A stretch of 64,000 bases of DNA from JACJWR01 sp963752505. GTDB lineage: Bacteria > Actinomycetota > Actinomycetes > S36-B12 > UBA10799. Below, one piece after another: positions 36,669 through 45,265 of this stretch. Below the pieces are notes generated by a model. The model worked only from the letters and a program-made list of their open reading frames with translations. It did no database searches and was not told the origin of the DNA. The stretch spans positions 248,001 to 312,000 of the forward strand of contig CAVVYM010000010.1 of the NCBI GenBank assembly GCA_963752505.1. Reading direction: 5' to 3'. Numbering within the stretch: the first letter of the stretch is position 1; every line of letters starts with the position of its first letter. The translations under genes were made by a program, and so were the position numbers.

Positions 36669-37326
36669 TCACCAGCGCGGCTACGGCCACCACGGCTGCG
36701 AGCCCGCCGACGGCGATCAACGCCACCGGAGGCCCCTCGGAGTTCGCGGTGCCTTGGTCGGTGGCGTCGGCCGCCGTCACGAAGTCAACCGGCGGATTCT
36801 CTGTCGGTACGGCGGATTCGCCCGGAATGGTGTCGGCGCAGCCGGTCTCGGGGTAGCCGAGAATGCCGCACACCAGGCCGTCCTCGATGCGGGTGCTGGC
36901 CACGGCCTGCACGGTCTGCAGCGCGTTGGCGGCTTCAGGCACCGTGGCGCACGCTGCTTCGGGTTGCGGCGGCGTGCTGCCGTCGGGCGCGTCGGCCGCG
37001 GTCCCGGTGTCGATGACCACGACGACGTTCTTCTCACCGTCGCCGGCGGGCTCCGGGCAGACCTGGTCGAATTCACCGGACCAGCGCGGTGGGCGGTTGG
37101 ACGAGACCTCGACTCCGCCCACCGCGTATCGCCATCCGGTCACCTCACCGTCGGCGGGGATCACGTCTGCGGGGCCGGTCTCCGCTAGCACCCAGGTCCC
37201 GTTGTCCTGGGTCCAGAAGGACCAGTAGCGGTAGAGATCGGCGTGGGCGGGGGAGGCCGCGAGGAGCAACATGGGCAGGGCCAACAGACCCGCCAATGCC
37301 GCGAGGAGCTTTCTACGGGTGGACAT
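36649..37326 (-). CDS. SCO2322-like surface protein under cobalamin riboswitch control
   Basis: 225-aa exported protein. Signal peptide (KLLAALAGLLALPMLLLAASPAHA), a domain starting YRYWSFWTQDNGTW that I associate with the actinobacterial SCO2322 family, several cysteines, and a C-terminal membrane anchor ending RRRR. ATG at 37326 is preferred to 37332 because an AAAGG sits 8 nt upstream. In other actinobacteria such proteins accompany ECF-type vitamin transporters; none is next to it here. The B12 riboswitch upstream suggests cobalamin capture at the cell surface. Confidence 0.7.
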   Translation of the reverse strand: MSTRRKLLAALAGLLALPMLLLAASPAHADLYRYWSFWTQDNGTWVLAETGPADVIPADGEVTGWRYAVGGVEVSSNRPPRWSGEFDQVCPEPAGDGEKNVVVVIDTGTAADAPDGSTPPQPEAACATVPEAANALQTVQAVASTRIEDGLVCGILGYPETGCADTIPGESAVPTENPPVDFVTAADATDQGTANSEGPPVALIAVGGLAAVVAVAALVISRRRR

Positions 37327-37420
37327 GCGCATCACCTTTCGGGCGAGTTCCGGCACGTGTGGAGCGGACTCGACCGCGGTGGTCGATTCCCCATCGTTGC
37401 CTCGACAATGGTTGGAATCC

Positions 37421-37546
37421 AACGATCCCCAGGTGATCCGGCTGATCGGCTCCCGGCGGGAGCCGAATCACGGTTGCGGGACAGTGCCGGATTCGCACCG
37501 GCTTTCCCTGGCATGCGTGGACGTTGGGACCAACGGTGATCGTTCC
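37421..37546 (-). promoter_or_regulatory. Cobalamin riboswitch
   Basis: On the minus strand the aptamer core reads GGGAAAGCCGGTGCGAATCC, then GGCACTGTCCCGCAACCGTG, a strong 8-bp hairpin (37447-37465, CGGCTCCC/GGGAGCCG) and the B12 box AGCCGGATCACCTGG (37429-37443). Closing stem P1 pairs AACGATC with GATCGTT at the two ends. All the conserved cobalamin-riboswitch blocks are in order. The 94 nt between aptamer and the start at 37326 contain further hairpins (GATTCC/GGAATC and TCGACC/GGTCGA) that could form the expression platform. Confidence 0.88.
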
Positions 37547-37670
37547 GCTCTGACTTCCGCGGATGTCGCACCGTTGTGTCGCCGATATTCCACCACACGG
37601 GACTTCTCGCCTCGCTGCGTGGTGGCGTCCCAGGCACCTGCGAGCGAACCGAGGCCAGGTGGGGGGTTGT

Positions 37671-37676
37671 TAGACT
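37671..37676 (+). promoter_or_regulatory. -10 element of the ole operon
   Basis: TAGACT, 7 nt before the GTG at 37684 that opens a 21-codon leader ORF. It lies between the riboswitch transcript (minus) and oleA (plus), so the 37.33-37.75 kb gap is a divergent regulatory region. Confidence 0.55.
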
Positions 37677-37683
37677 TGTGCTC

Positions 37684-37749
37684 GTGTATCTAGGCAGTCT
37701 CGGAGTCTTCTGCGCCACAGCAGGGATCAAGCGTTCGGAGTTCGCGTGA
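37684..37749 (+). CDS. Leaderless 21-codon leader ORF overlapping oleA
   Basis: GTG at 37684, 7 nt after the -10 hexamer, opens a 21-residue peptide beginning MYLGSLGVFCATAG and ending KRSEFA. Its TGA (37747-37749) overlaps the oleA GTG (37746) as GTGA. An in-frame GTG at 37678 would add two residues. Leaderless translation of this ORF followed by coupled restart at oleA, helped by CGGAG at 37737-37741, would explain how oleA is translated. No homologue known to me; it may be a regulatory peptide or simply a ribosome delivery device. Confidence 0.5.
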   Translation: MYLGSLGVFCATAGIKRSEFA

Positions 37750-38768
37750 GCGGAAACAGCATCTATCGATCCCACAACAGCGCGGTTCTTTCGGTGGCTG
37801 CCGTGGACGCGCCAGAAGCGGTGCCGTCGTCGTATTTCGACGATGAGTTGGCGGACACCCTCCAGCGCCTCGATTTGCGGCCGGGCATGCTCGAGAACGT
37901 CGCTGGCATCAAGCAGCGTCAGTGGTGGCCGGAGGGCGTCACCTACACCGACGCGGCCGCCGACGCCGGCCGCCTGGCGCTTGAGCGCGCAGGAGTGTCG
38001 CCGGACCAGATCGGCCTGCTGGTCGACACCTCCGTATCGCGTGCCCGCCTCGAACCGTCCTCGGCCGTATCGGTGCATCACGACCTCGGGTTGCCATCGT
38101 CGTGCTTGAACTTCGACCTCTCCAACGCCTGCCTCGGCTTCGTCAACGCAATGCAGTTGGCCTCCATGATGATCGACAGCGGTCAGATCGAGTACGCCCT
38201 CATCGTGGACGGCGAGGGCAGCCGCGACCTGCAGTTGCGCACCTTGGAACGGCTCAAATCCCCGGACGCCACCATCGCCGACGTGATGGCGGACTTCGCC
38301 TCCTTCACCTTGGGTTCCGGCGGCGCCGGCATGGTGATGGGGCGGGCCGATGAGCACCCGGAGGGTCACCGATTCGTCGGCGGCGTCGGGCGCGCGTCCA
38401 CCGAACACAACCACCTGTGTCAGGGCGACATGACGCGGATGGTCACGGACAGTCGCGGTCTGCTGCTCGCGGGCCTCGACGTCGCCGAGATCACGATGAA
38501 GGAAGCCCGGCTGGAATTCGACTGGGACGACATCGACCACTACATCATCCACCAGGTTTCGACGGTCCACTGCGACGCGATGGTGCAGCGGCTCGGCCTG
38601 GATCCGGCGAAGGTGCCGCTCACGTTCCCTGACCGGGGCAACATCGGGCCCGCGGCGATTCCCATCACGCTGGCCCTTCACCAGGAGAACATCGAGCCCG
38701 GCGACCGGGTGATGCTGATGGGCATGGGATCAGGCATCAACGCCGCCGCGTTCGAGCTCGTCTGGTGA
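37746..38768 (+). CDS. oleA: OleA, thiolase-fold long-chain acyl-CoA condensing enzyme
   Basis: 340-aa FabH-fold enzyme performing head-to-head Claisen condensation of two fatty acyl-CoAs to a 2-alkyl-3-oxoalkanoate. Catalytic C129 (SNACLGF), His in YIIHQVS, Asn in DRGNIGPAA. E103 in RLEPSSA lies 26 residues before C129, the same spacing as the Xanthomonas OleA E117-C143 pair from memory, which argues for OleA over FabH. It is first in a run of overlapping genes (GTGA at each junction) with oleBC and oleD. Confidence 0.9.
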   Translation: MSGNSIYRSHNSAVLSVAAVDAPEAVPSSYFDDELADTLQRLDLRPGMLENVAGIKQRQWWPEGVTYTDAAADAGRLALERAGVSPDQIGLLVDTSVSRARLEPSSAVSVHHDLGLPSSCLNFDLSNACLGFVNAMQLASMMIDSGQIEYALIVDGEGSRDLQLRTLERLKSPDATIADVMADFASFTLGSGGAGMVMGRADEHPEGHRFVGGVGRASTEHNHLCQGDMTRMVTDSRGLLLAGLDVAEITMKEARLEFDWDDIDHYIIHQVSTVHCDAMVQRLGLDPAKVPLTFPDRGNIGPAAIPITLALHQENIEPGDRVMLMGMGSGINAAAFELVW

Positions 38769-41437
38769 GCCTGCCGCCGCCAGGCCTGCACGGTCTCGAG
38801 CCCCAGTGGTCGAGGGAAGTCACCGGGGTCGATTCGACCGGGGTCAGCCGCACCTGGCACGTACTCGATTCGCACGCGACCGCCAGCGATGCCGACCGCG
38901 CCGCGACGCGCGGGACTTTGCTCTGTGTGCACGGCAATCCCACCTGGTCCTATCTGTGGCGGCGCGTCGTAGCCGCACCGCCGCCCGGTTGGCGGGTGGT
39001 GGCCGTCGACCAGCTCGACATGGGCTTCTCGGATCGCACCGGCACGGTGCGGCCGCTGGCCCAGCGCGTGGACGACCTGGATTCGCTGACCGATGCGCTC
39101 GGGCTCACGGGCCCGGGGGAACGTCCGCGGATCATCACCGTGGCCCACGACTGGGGCGGTCCGATCTCGTTGGGTTGGGCCGAGCGTCACGTCGACCAAC
39201 TCGACGGCGTCGTGCTCGCGAACACCGCCGTGCATCAGCCCAAGAACGCCCCGGCGCCGCGGGTGATTCGCGCGGCGCGGCTGCCGGGGATGCTGCCCGG
39301 TGTCACCTCTCGCAGCCGCATGTTCATCCGGTCGGCGATGTTCATGTCGCGGCCGCTGCCGGCGGTGCCGATCCGCAAGGGCTATTACGCGCCCTATGCC
39401 ACCACCGAACGGCGTGCCGCCATCGAGTGGTTTGTGCGCGACATCCCGTTGGATCCGACGGATGTGAGCGCGGCCCCGCTCGACTCGATCGCGGCCGGCT
39501 TGGCCGACCTGCGCGACGTGCCGGTATTGCTGCTGTGGGGGCCCTCGGATCCGGTGTTCTCGGATCTCTACTTGCGCGATCTGATCGAACGGCTGCCCCA
39601 CGCCGATGTGCACCGCTACGAGGGATCGAGCCACTTGGTGCCCGAGGACGCGCCGACCTTCGCCGCAGATGTGGCGCGCTGGGTGAGCACCCGAAGCCTC
39701 GGCGCGGTGTCGTTGGCTGATTCGGAGGCTGGCCACCGCGCGGCGGGCGATGCAACTGCTGCACCTGCTCCGGCTGCCGCCGCGACTGAGCTCGGACCGC
39801 ACGTCTGGTCGGCGATCGTGAGTCGGGCCGCGAATCCGGTGATGGCCGCGCTGCCCGCCGTCATGGAATTCGACGAGACCGGGCAGGCGAGCACGATCAC
39901 CTTCGCCGAACTCGACCGCCGTACTGCCCACATCGCGGCGGGGTTGCGTGCCAGCGGCGTTCAGCCGGGTGACCGAATCGCGCTGCTCGTGCCGCCGGGG
40001 GCCGATCTCACTGCCACCCTGTACGGAATCTGGCGGGCCGGTGCGGTGGCGGTCGTCGTGGATGCCGGACTTGGCCTGCGGGGCATGCGGGTGGCGTTGC
40101 GCAGCGCCGGACCGAAGTACCTGATGGGTGTGGCCAAGGGACTCGTCGCCGCGCGGCTGATGGCCACCGGTGCCGAACTGATCGCGGTCGGACCGATCCC
40201 CCACGCGTTGCGTCGCTCGCTGCGGGTCCGCACGACTCTGGCCGACATCGAGGCACGCGGTTCGCTGGCCGACGTGCCACCGCCGCCGTTCGAGGACGAG
40301 CCTGCCGCTATTGCGTTCACCTCCGGTGCCACGGGCCCGGCAAAGGGCGCGCTCTACCTGCATCGGCAGTTGCGTGCCCAGCGCGATGCGTTGGCGACGC
40401 TCTACGGCATCGGTCCCGACGACCGCCTGGTGGCAGCATTCGGCGTGTTCGCGCTGTTCGGGGCGGCGCTGGGGATTCCGTCGGCGGTGCCGGACATGGA
40501 CCTCACGGCTCCTCGCACGCTGACGGCGCGCGCCTTGGGAGAGGCCGCCGCAGGACTCGGCGCCACGATGGTGTTCGCCTCACCGGCCGCACTCGCGAAC
40601 GTGGCCGCGACCGCGTCCGGCGTGACACCTGCAGGTGCCGCCGCGCTGGCCCAGGTGCGGCTGCTGCTGTCCACCGGGGCGCCGGTGCCGGCGGAACTGC
40701 TGCGCACAGTGCGCGACGGTCTGCTGCCCAACGCCGAGGCGCACGCGCCCTACGGCATGACCGAAGTGCTGCCCGTGGCCGACATCGAATTGGCCGACAT
40801 GGAAGCGGCTGGCGTGGGCAACGGCACCTGCGTGGGCCACCCGGTGCCCGGGGTAGGCGTGCGCATCGCGCCGCTGGATGCAGCGGGTCGGCCGACAGAC
40901 GAACTGACCGATGGGGCCGGTGTGACCGGCGAGGTGTGCGTGGCGGCGGCCCATACGAAAGATCGCTACGACCGTCTCTGGGTCACCGAGGACGCCGCGA
41001 GTCGGCACCGAGGATGGCACCGCACCGGGGATGTGGGGCACTTCGACGACGCCGGCCGGTTGTGGATCGAGGGCCGGCTGGTGCACGTGATCGTCACCGC
41101 GGGTGGCCCGGTGACCCCGGTGGGCATCGAGCGGCGCGCTGAATCGGTGCCGGGCGTGGCCCGCGCCGCCGCAGTCGGTGTGGGTCCGCCCGGTGCCGCC
41201 CAGCTCGTGGTCGTGGCCGAAGTTTCTGATGCTGAATCGGTGGAGGCCCCGCCCGCGCTGCGCGACGCTGTCCGAACGGCCATTGCCGAGGCGTTGCCGA
41301 CGGCCCCAGCGGTGGTGGCGGTGCTGCTGACCAAGCATCTTCCGGTTGATATCCGCCACAACTCCAAGATCGACCGGGTGGCAGTTGCCGACTGGGCCAC
41401 CGGCGTTCTCAACGGCAAGCGGGTGTCGTCGCGGTGA
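38765..41437 (+). CDS. oleBC: OleBC fusion: beta-lactone decarboxylase plus beta-lactone synthetase
   Basis: 890-aa two-domain protein. Residues 1-310 are an alpha/beta hydrolase of the haloalkane-dehalogenase type (LLCVHGNPTWSYLWR, nucleophile D129 in VAHDWGGP, His in GSSHLVPEDAP), equal to OleB, which decarboxylates the beta-lactone to the olefin. After an Ala/Pro linker, residues 340-890 form an AMP-dependent synthetase (AFTSGATGPAKGALY P-loop, YGMTEVLP), equal to OleC, which makes the beta-lactone. The fusion is known from Gram-positive ole clusters such as Micrococcus. Confidence 0.92.
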   Translation: MSLPPPGLHGLEPQWSREVTGVDSTGVSRTWHVLDSHATASDADRAATRGTLLCVHGNPTWSYLWRRVVAAPPPGWRVVAVDQLDMGFSDRTGTVRPLAQRVDDLDSLTDALGLTGPGERPRIITVAHDWGGPISLGWAERHVDQLDGVVLANTAVHQPKNAPAPRVIRAARLPGMLPGVTSRSRMFIRSAMFMSRPLPAVPIRKGYYAPYATTERRAAIEWFVRDIPLDPTDVSAAPLDSIAAGLADLRDVPVLLLWGPSDPVFSDLYLRDLIERLPHADVHRYEGSSHLVPEDAPTFAADVARWVSTRSLGAVSLADSEAGHRAAGDATAAPAPAAAATELGPHVWSAIVSRAANPVMAALPAVMEFDETGQASTITFAELDRRTAHIAAGLRASGVQPGDRIALLVPPGADLTATLYGIWRAGAVAVVVDAGLGLRGMRVALRSAGPKYLMGVAKGLVAARLMATGAELIAVGPIPHALRRSLRVRTTLADIEARGSLADVPPPPFEDEPAAIAFTSGATGPAKGALYLHRQLRAQRDALATLYGIGPDDRLVAAFGVFALFGAALGIPSAVPDMDLTAPRTLTARALGEAAAGLGATMVFASPAALANVAATASGVTPAGAAALAQVRLLLSTGAPVPAELLRTVRDGLLPNAEAHAPYGMTEVLPVADIELADMEAAGVGNGTCVGHPVPGVGVRIAPLDAAGRPTDELTDGAGVTGEVCVAAAHTKDRYDRLWVTEDAASRHRGWHRTGDVGHFDDAGRLWIEGRLVHVIVTAGGPVTPVGIERRAESVPGVARAAAVGVGPPGAAQLVVVAEVSDAESVEAPPALRDAVRTAIAEALPTAPAVVAVLLTKHLPVDIRHNSKIDRVAVADWATGVLNGKRVSSR

Positions 41438-42402
41438 GGATTCTGCTGACGGGGGCGAGCAGCCTCATCGGCGCGGGCGTGGCCGAGCACCTGACGCGTC
41501 GCGGCGATGAGGTGGTGGTGCTGCAGCGACGTCCCAGTGAGGTGGCGGCTCGGTTGGGGTTGGTCGAGCACCTCGCCGACATCACCGATGCGCCGGCGGT
41601 AGCCCAGGCTGCCGCCGAGTGTGACGCGGTGATTCACTTGGCTGCCCGGGTCGGCGTGGTGGGGACCTCCGGGCAGTTCTACGACACGAACGTGCGGGGC
41701 ACGCTGGCCGTGCTGGAAGCGGCGCAGATGAGCGGAGTCAATCGATTCGTCTTCGTATCCTCACCCTCGGTGGCGCACGCCGGCGCAGCCATCGCCGGTG
41801 CGGGTGCCGAGCCGGCGGATCCGCGCAGCGCCGGTAGCCACTACTCGAAATCCAAGGCCCAGGCCGAACTCGAAGTACTGGCGGCTGACGGACCGGGATT
41901 CGCGACCATTGCCATCCGACCGCACCTGGTGTGGGGACCGGGGGATACGCAACTGATCGGTCGCATCGTCGCCCGGGCGAAGTCTGGACGGCTGGCACTC
42001 GTCGGTGGGGGTCACGCGCTGATCGACACGACCTACATCGACAACGCCGTCGAGGCACTCGTCGCTGCCCTCGACCGAGCCGAGGACGGGCACGGCGAGG
42101 CCTTCGTCGTTTCCAACGGCGAACCACGGACCGTTGCCGAACTCTTCGAGCGCATCTGCACGGCTGCTCAGGTGCCGGTTCCCACGAGGACAGTGCCGAA
42201 ATCGGTGGCGTGGGCCGGTGGCGCGGTGGCCGAGGCGCTGTGGCGCGTGACCGGGCGCGATGATGATCCGCCGATGACGCGCTTCCTCGCGACGCAACTG
42301 GGCACCGCCCACTGGTTCGATCAGTCCCGCGTGCGTGAAGTGCTCCAGTGGACCCCACGGATAAGCCTCGACGAGGGATTCGCGCGACTCGCCGGTGGCT
42401 AG
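41434..42402 (+). CDS. oleD: OleD, 2-alkyl-3-oxoalkanoate reductase
   Basis: 322-aa extended short-chain dehydrogenase (3-beta-HSD/epimerase type). NADP-binding MRILLTGASSLIGAGV, catalytic Tyr and Lys in HYSKSKAQAE, and the Ser in VFVSSPSV. It reduces the OleA product before OleC acts. Overlaps oleBC by 4 nt and the convergent BrkB-family gene by 4 nt. It completes a full hydrocarbon pathway: OleA, OleD, OleC, OleB. Confidence 0.9.
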   Translation: MRILLTGASSLIGAGVAEHLTRRGDEVVVLQRRPSEVAARLGLVEHLADITDAPAVAQAAAECDAVIHLAARVGVVGTSGQFYDTNVRGTLAVLEAAQMSGVNRFVFVSSPSVAHAGAAIAGAGAEPADPRSAGSHYSKSKAQAELEVLAADGPGFATIAIRPHLVWGPGDTQLIGRIVARAKSGRLALVGGGHALIDTTYIDNAVEALVAALDRAEDGHGEAFVVSNGEPRTVAELFERICTAAQVPVPTRTVPKSVAWAGGAVAEALWRVTGRDDDPPMTRFLATQLGTAHWFDQSRVREVLQWTPRISLDEGFARLAGG

Positions 42403-43364
42403 TCGCGGTCGCCGGGTGCGGCAACCTCCAATTCCGCCAGTGGCACGTTGCGGTCGGCGAAGCCGGCGGCCAGGGCGGCCGACGCGTACAGCGCCATTGA
42501 TTGTAGGTACAGCACCAGCAAGATCCCGATGGGTGCGGTGAGCGCGCCGTACTGGGGCTTGTCGATGGCGAAGGAGAGGATCAACGTCATGACGTGTTTG
42601 AGTACCTCGATGGCGAGCGCGCCGAAGATCGCACCCACCACACGCGCTCGGCGTTCTGGTCGAATGCCGCCGAAGTAGCTCAAGAACAGGTAGACGATCA
42701 CGAAGTCGACGCCCAGCGTCAGCGCGGTCGACGCGATGCGGAGAAGGACGGTGGGTCCACCCCAGTCGGAACCAAACCACTCGAACACACTCGCTGCGAA
42801 GGTCGATGTGATGGCCGAGGCGGCGAGCGAGATGACGATCAATGGGGCGATCACCAGCAACCAGCCGAGCAGGCGGAGTTTCGCCAAAACGAAGTTGCGG
42901 GGATCCTTCGGTGCCCCGTAGACCAGGTGGACGGACTGGTTCGCCGCGTTCACCCCGCCTATTCCACCGTAGAGCAGACCGACGAGGCCGAGGAGCGATG
43001 CCGTTTGACCGGCCGCTCGTAGCTGGTCCGGATCGAGCTGACCGTCTCCTGTGAGGCTGGGAAAGGCCTCACCTAGAGCTTCGGTGATGTAGGACGAAAT
43101 CTGCTCGCTGCCAAGTGTGGCCGCCAGACCGTAGGCGAAGGCGAGGAGTGCAAAGAGCGAGAAGAACAGGTAATAGGTGGTGCCTGCCGCGAGGAGGGGG
43201 ACTTTGGCGTGGCTGAACCGCAGGAAGGTGCGGTAGCCCACCGACACCACGCCACCGGCCGCGCCGTCCTTCTTGTCCCACTGGCGCACCTTCTTGGGTG
43301 CCTTTTTGGGTGGTGGATCGATGATGTCGCCGGAGATGGGTGGCGGCGTGGACGTGACTGACAT
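42399..43364 (-). CDS. YihY/BrkB family inner-membrane protein
   Basis: 321-aa protein with six predicted helices after a Pro/Lys-rich cytoplasmic tail. The family marks are AKVPLLAAGTTYYLFFSLFALLAFAYG near the start, GLVGLLYGGIGGVNAANQSVHLVYG and YLFLSYFGGIRPERRARVVGAIFGALAIEVLK. The molecular function of the family is not settled, and old annotation as ribonuclease BN is wrong. ATG 43364 has AAGGGA about 9 nt upstream; ATG 43373 is an alternative. Confidence 0.88.
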   Translation of the reverse strand: MSVTSTPPPISGDIIDPPPKKAPKKVRQWDKKDGAAGGVVSVGYRTFLRFSHAKVPLLAAGTTYYLFFSLFALLAFAYGLAATLGSEQISSYITEALGEAFPSLTGDGQLDPDQLRAAGQTASLLGLVGLLYGGIGGVNAANQSVHLVYGAPKDPRNFVLAKLRLLGWLLVIAPLIVISLAASAITSTFAASVFEWFGSDWGGPTVLLRIASTALTLGVDFVIVYLFLSYFGGIRPERRARVVGAIFGALAIEVLKHVMTLILSFAIDKPQYGALTAPIGILLVLYLQSMALYASAALAAGFADRNVPLAELEVAAPGDRD

Positions 43365-43580
43365 GGCTCCCATTCCCTTCCGCGTCAAGACGTTCGCAGG
43401 CGGCCCGGCAGCCGCCTGCGTGCAGCCTGACACAGCCGCCGGCACTTGCGGGCGACAGTTGGTGACGCGGCGTGGTCAGATTCGCTGCGATTCGCCCGCG
43501 AGATCGCGGCCGGCCTGGGAGCCTCGCGCTGCAATGCACGCCGCGCGGGCCGGCATCACTCAGATGATCGCCAGCGGGGG

Positions 43581-44081
43581 TTAGTCCAGACCCAACGCGG
43601 CGAGCACGGCGCGCTTGCCCTGCTTGCCGCTGCTCAAAAATCCGACACCGCCAGAGATCTTGGCGGTGCGGTGCGCATCGGTGAGGCTGACCTTGCAGGT
43701 GGCCCCCATGCGGCTGCCCTCGATTCGTGTGGACTGCCGAGCAAAGCGCGCCAGCACCACGCCGGTGGTTGTCCCCGCAGCCGAGTTGCCTTTCCATTCC
43801 AGCAGCGCGACGTGAGTCTGGGTGACCGCCACCAGCATGACGCCCGAGAGTCCCTCGGCCCTGGCCCCGGCCTCCTGGGCCATGCGCATCCCCGCCGCGG
43901 CTGCCACTCCGTCGGCGAGGGGGGCATCACCCACGCCCAGTGCGTCCGCTGCTGCACTCGCGGCGGCGCCTCCCGCCGCGCGGGCCAGGATCGACACGTC
44001 GGCGGCGAAGATGCCGGCCGCCTCGACTGGCTCCTGGAGTTGGCTGGCGGCGATCTCGCGCAGTTCCTCTGGACTGGTCAT
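43581..44081 (-). CDS. Conserved-looking hypothetical protein
   Basis: 166-aa soluble protein that I do not recognise. The N-terminal half is an Ala-rich helical segment (ARAAGGAAASAAADALG) and the C-terminal half has beta-strand character (SGVMLVAVTQTHVALLEWKGN, then MGATCKVSLTDAH). No signal peptide. Start ATG 44081 or, in frame, 44093. It diverges from an alpha/beta hydrolase gene with overlapping -10 elements. Base and codon use match the neighbours, so it is probably real. Confidence 0.6.
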   Translation of the reverse strand: MTSPEELREIAASQLQEPVEAAGIFAADVSILARAAGGAAASAAADALGVGDAPLADGVAAAAGMRMAQEAGARAEGLSGVMLVAVTQTHVALLEWKGNSAAGTTTGVVLARFARQSTRIEGSRMGATCKVSLTDAHRTAKISGGVGFLSSGKQGKRAVLAALGLD

Positions 44082-44117
44082 AAGCCAGAGCATGCCACGT
44101 GCCCATCGGCCGCGCAG

Positions 44118-44127
44118 AGTCTACGGT
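44118..44127. promoter_or_regulatory. Overlapping divergent -10 elements
   Basis: AGTCTACGGT contains TACGGT on the plus strand (44122-44127, 6 nt before GTG 44134) and TAGACT on the minus strand (44118-44123) facing the hypothetical gene. The two share TA, so RNA polymerase could occupy only one at a time. Confidence 0.45.
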
Positions 44128-44133
44128 TGGTGC

Positions 44134-45012
44134 GTGGAAACGCGTTCCGTGCCCGCCAACGGGCTGGACATTGCCTACGAGGCATTCGGTGATCCGGCGG
44201 CGCCGCCTGTACTGCTCGTGATGGGGCTGGGAACCCAGATGATCGCCTGGCCCGACCAGATGTGCGAGGCAATCGCCGACGCCGGCCACTACGTCGTTCG
44301 ATTCGACAACCGTGACGTCGGACTCTCGACTCACCTGCGCGGAGTTCGCGCGCCTAGCCTCGCCGCGCTTGCCACCCGGCGCGCCCAGCCGCCATACACG
44401 CTGACGGACATGGCCGACGACGCGTTCGCACTGCTCGACGCGCTGGACCTCGGATCCGCGCACGTGGTCGGCGCCTCGATGGGTGGATTCATTGCCCAGA
44501 CGATGGCGCTCGCACGGCCGGACCGGGTGCGCAGCCTGGGCCTCATCATGACTTCCACTGGTGGGCGGCGAGTCGGCCTCCCCAAACCTGGTCTGATCCG
44601 GCAGTTGCTGCGGCGCCGGGATCCAGCGGCGAGTCGGGACGATCTGGTAGCTGGATCGCTCACCGTGCTGCGCCGACTCGCCGGACCTGGCTACCCCTTC
44701 GACGCCGACTACGTGCGCGAACTGACGGAGCGTTCGCTGGACCGTGCCTACGATCCGGGCGGCTACCTGCGCCAGTTGAGCGCGGTGGCGGCGCAACCCG
44801 ATCGAACCGCGAGACTGCGGCAGGTGAGAGTGCCCGCCGTGGTCATGCATGGATTGGACGATCCGCTGGTGGGCTACTCCGGCGGGATCGCCGTCGCGAG
44901 GGCCTTGCCACGCGCGGAATTCGTCGGCCTGCCAGGCATGGGTCACGACCTGCCGCGGCCGCTGTGGCCCAGATTTGCGCAGTCCATCGTGGACGTCGCC
45001 GCGCGCGCCTGA
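44134..45012 (+). CDS. Alpha/beta hydrolase
   Basis: 292-aa hydrolase. Nucleophile Ser in VVGASMGGFIAQTMAL, oxyanion MGLGTQMIAW, FDNRDVGLST loop typical of the aclacinomycin methylesterase-like group, acid Asp in MHGLDDPLV and His in LPGMGHDLP. The catalytic triad is complete. Start GTG 44134, leaderless. Substrate unknown; likely an ester or lactone. Confidence 0.85.
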   Translation: METRSVPANGLDIAYEAFGDPAAPPVLLVMGLGTQMIAWPDQMCEAIADAGHYVVRFDNRDVGLSTHLRGVRAPSLAALATRRAQPPYTLTDMADDAFALLDALDLGSAHVVGASMGGFIAQTMALARPDRVRSLGLIMTSTGGRRVGLPKPGLIRQLLRRRDPAASRDDLVAGSLTVLRRLAGPGYPFDADYVRELTERSLDRAYDPGGYLRQLSAVAAQPDRTARLRQVRVPAVVMHGLDDPLVGYSGGIAVARALPRAEFVGLPGMGHDLPRPLWPRFAQSIVDVAARA

Positions 45013-45216
45013 ACCGGCCAACGAGTGCCTGCCCGACAACCGGTGAAGCACGAGGTATCCGACGGGGCCTCCGTGAGGCGCTGGGCGAGAAGCTGCGCCA
45101 GCCCGCGGCGGAAGGTGGGGCGCATCGGTGCGCGCACCGACGTGCCGGCGTTTGTCGTCGTGGTTGCGGTCCTCTTCGTGGGTATCCCGGCCCGCAGGCG
45201 GTTCGGCGACTGGCCG

Positions 45217-45247
45217 GGGGCTTCGGGGCTTCGGGGCTTCGGGCTTC
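45217..45247 (+). repeat. Short tandem repeat GGGGCTTC x 3.9
   Basis: Three exact 8-nt units and a fourth lacking one G, ending 6 nt before the acylphosphatase -10. The 253-nt gap between the hydrolase and this gene holds nothing else I can name. Confidence 0.8.
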
Positions 45248-45253
45248 GGGCAG

Positions 45254-45259
45254 TAGCGT
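45254..45259 (+). promoter_or_regulatory. -10 element, leaderless start of acylphosphatase
   Basis: TAGCGT, 6 nt before GTG 45266. It fixes this start and thus a 24-residue N-terminal tail before the domain. Confidence 0.5.
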
Positions 45260-45265
45260 TGAGGT

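Noticed and set aside
37746..38768. FabH (3-oxoacyl-ACP synthase III) for the oleA gene
   Set aside because: The E103-C129 spacing and the oleBC and oleD neighbours fit OleA; no fatty-acid synthase genes adjoin.
38678..40363. 561-codon minus-strand open frame opposite oleBC
   Set aside because: Antisense to the oleA end and oleBC; low-complexity Arg/His/Gln-rich translation.
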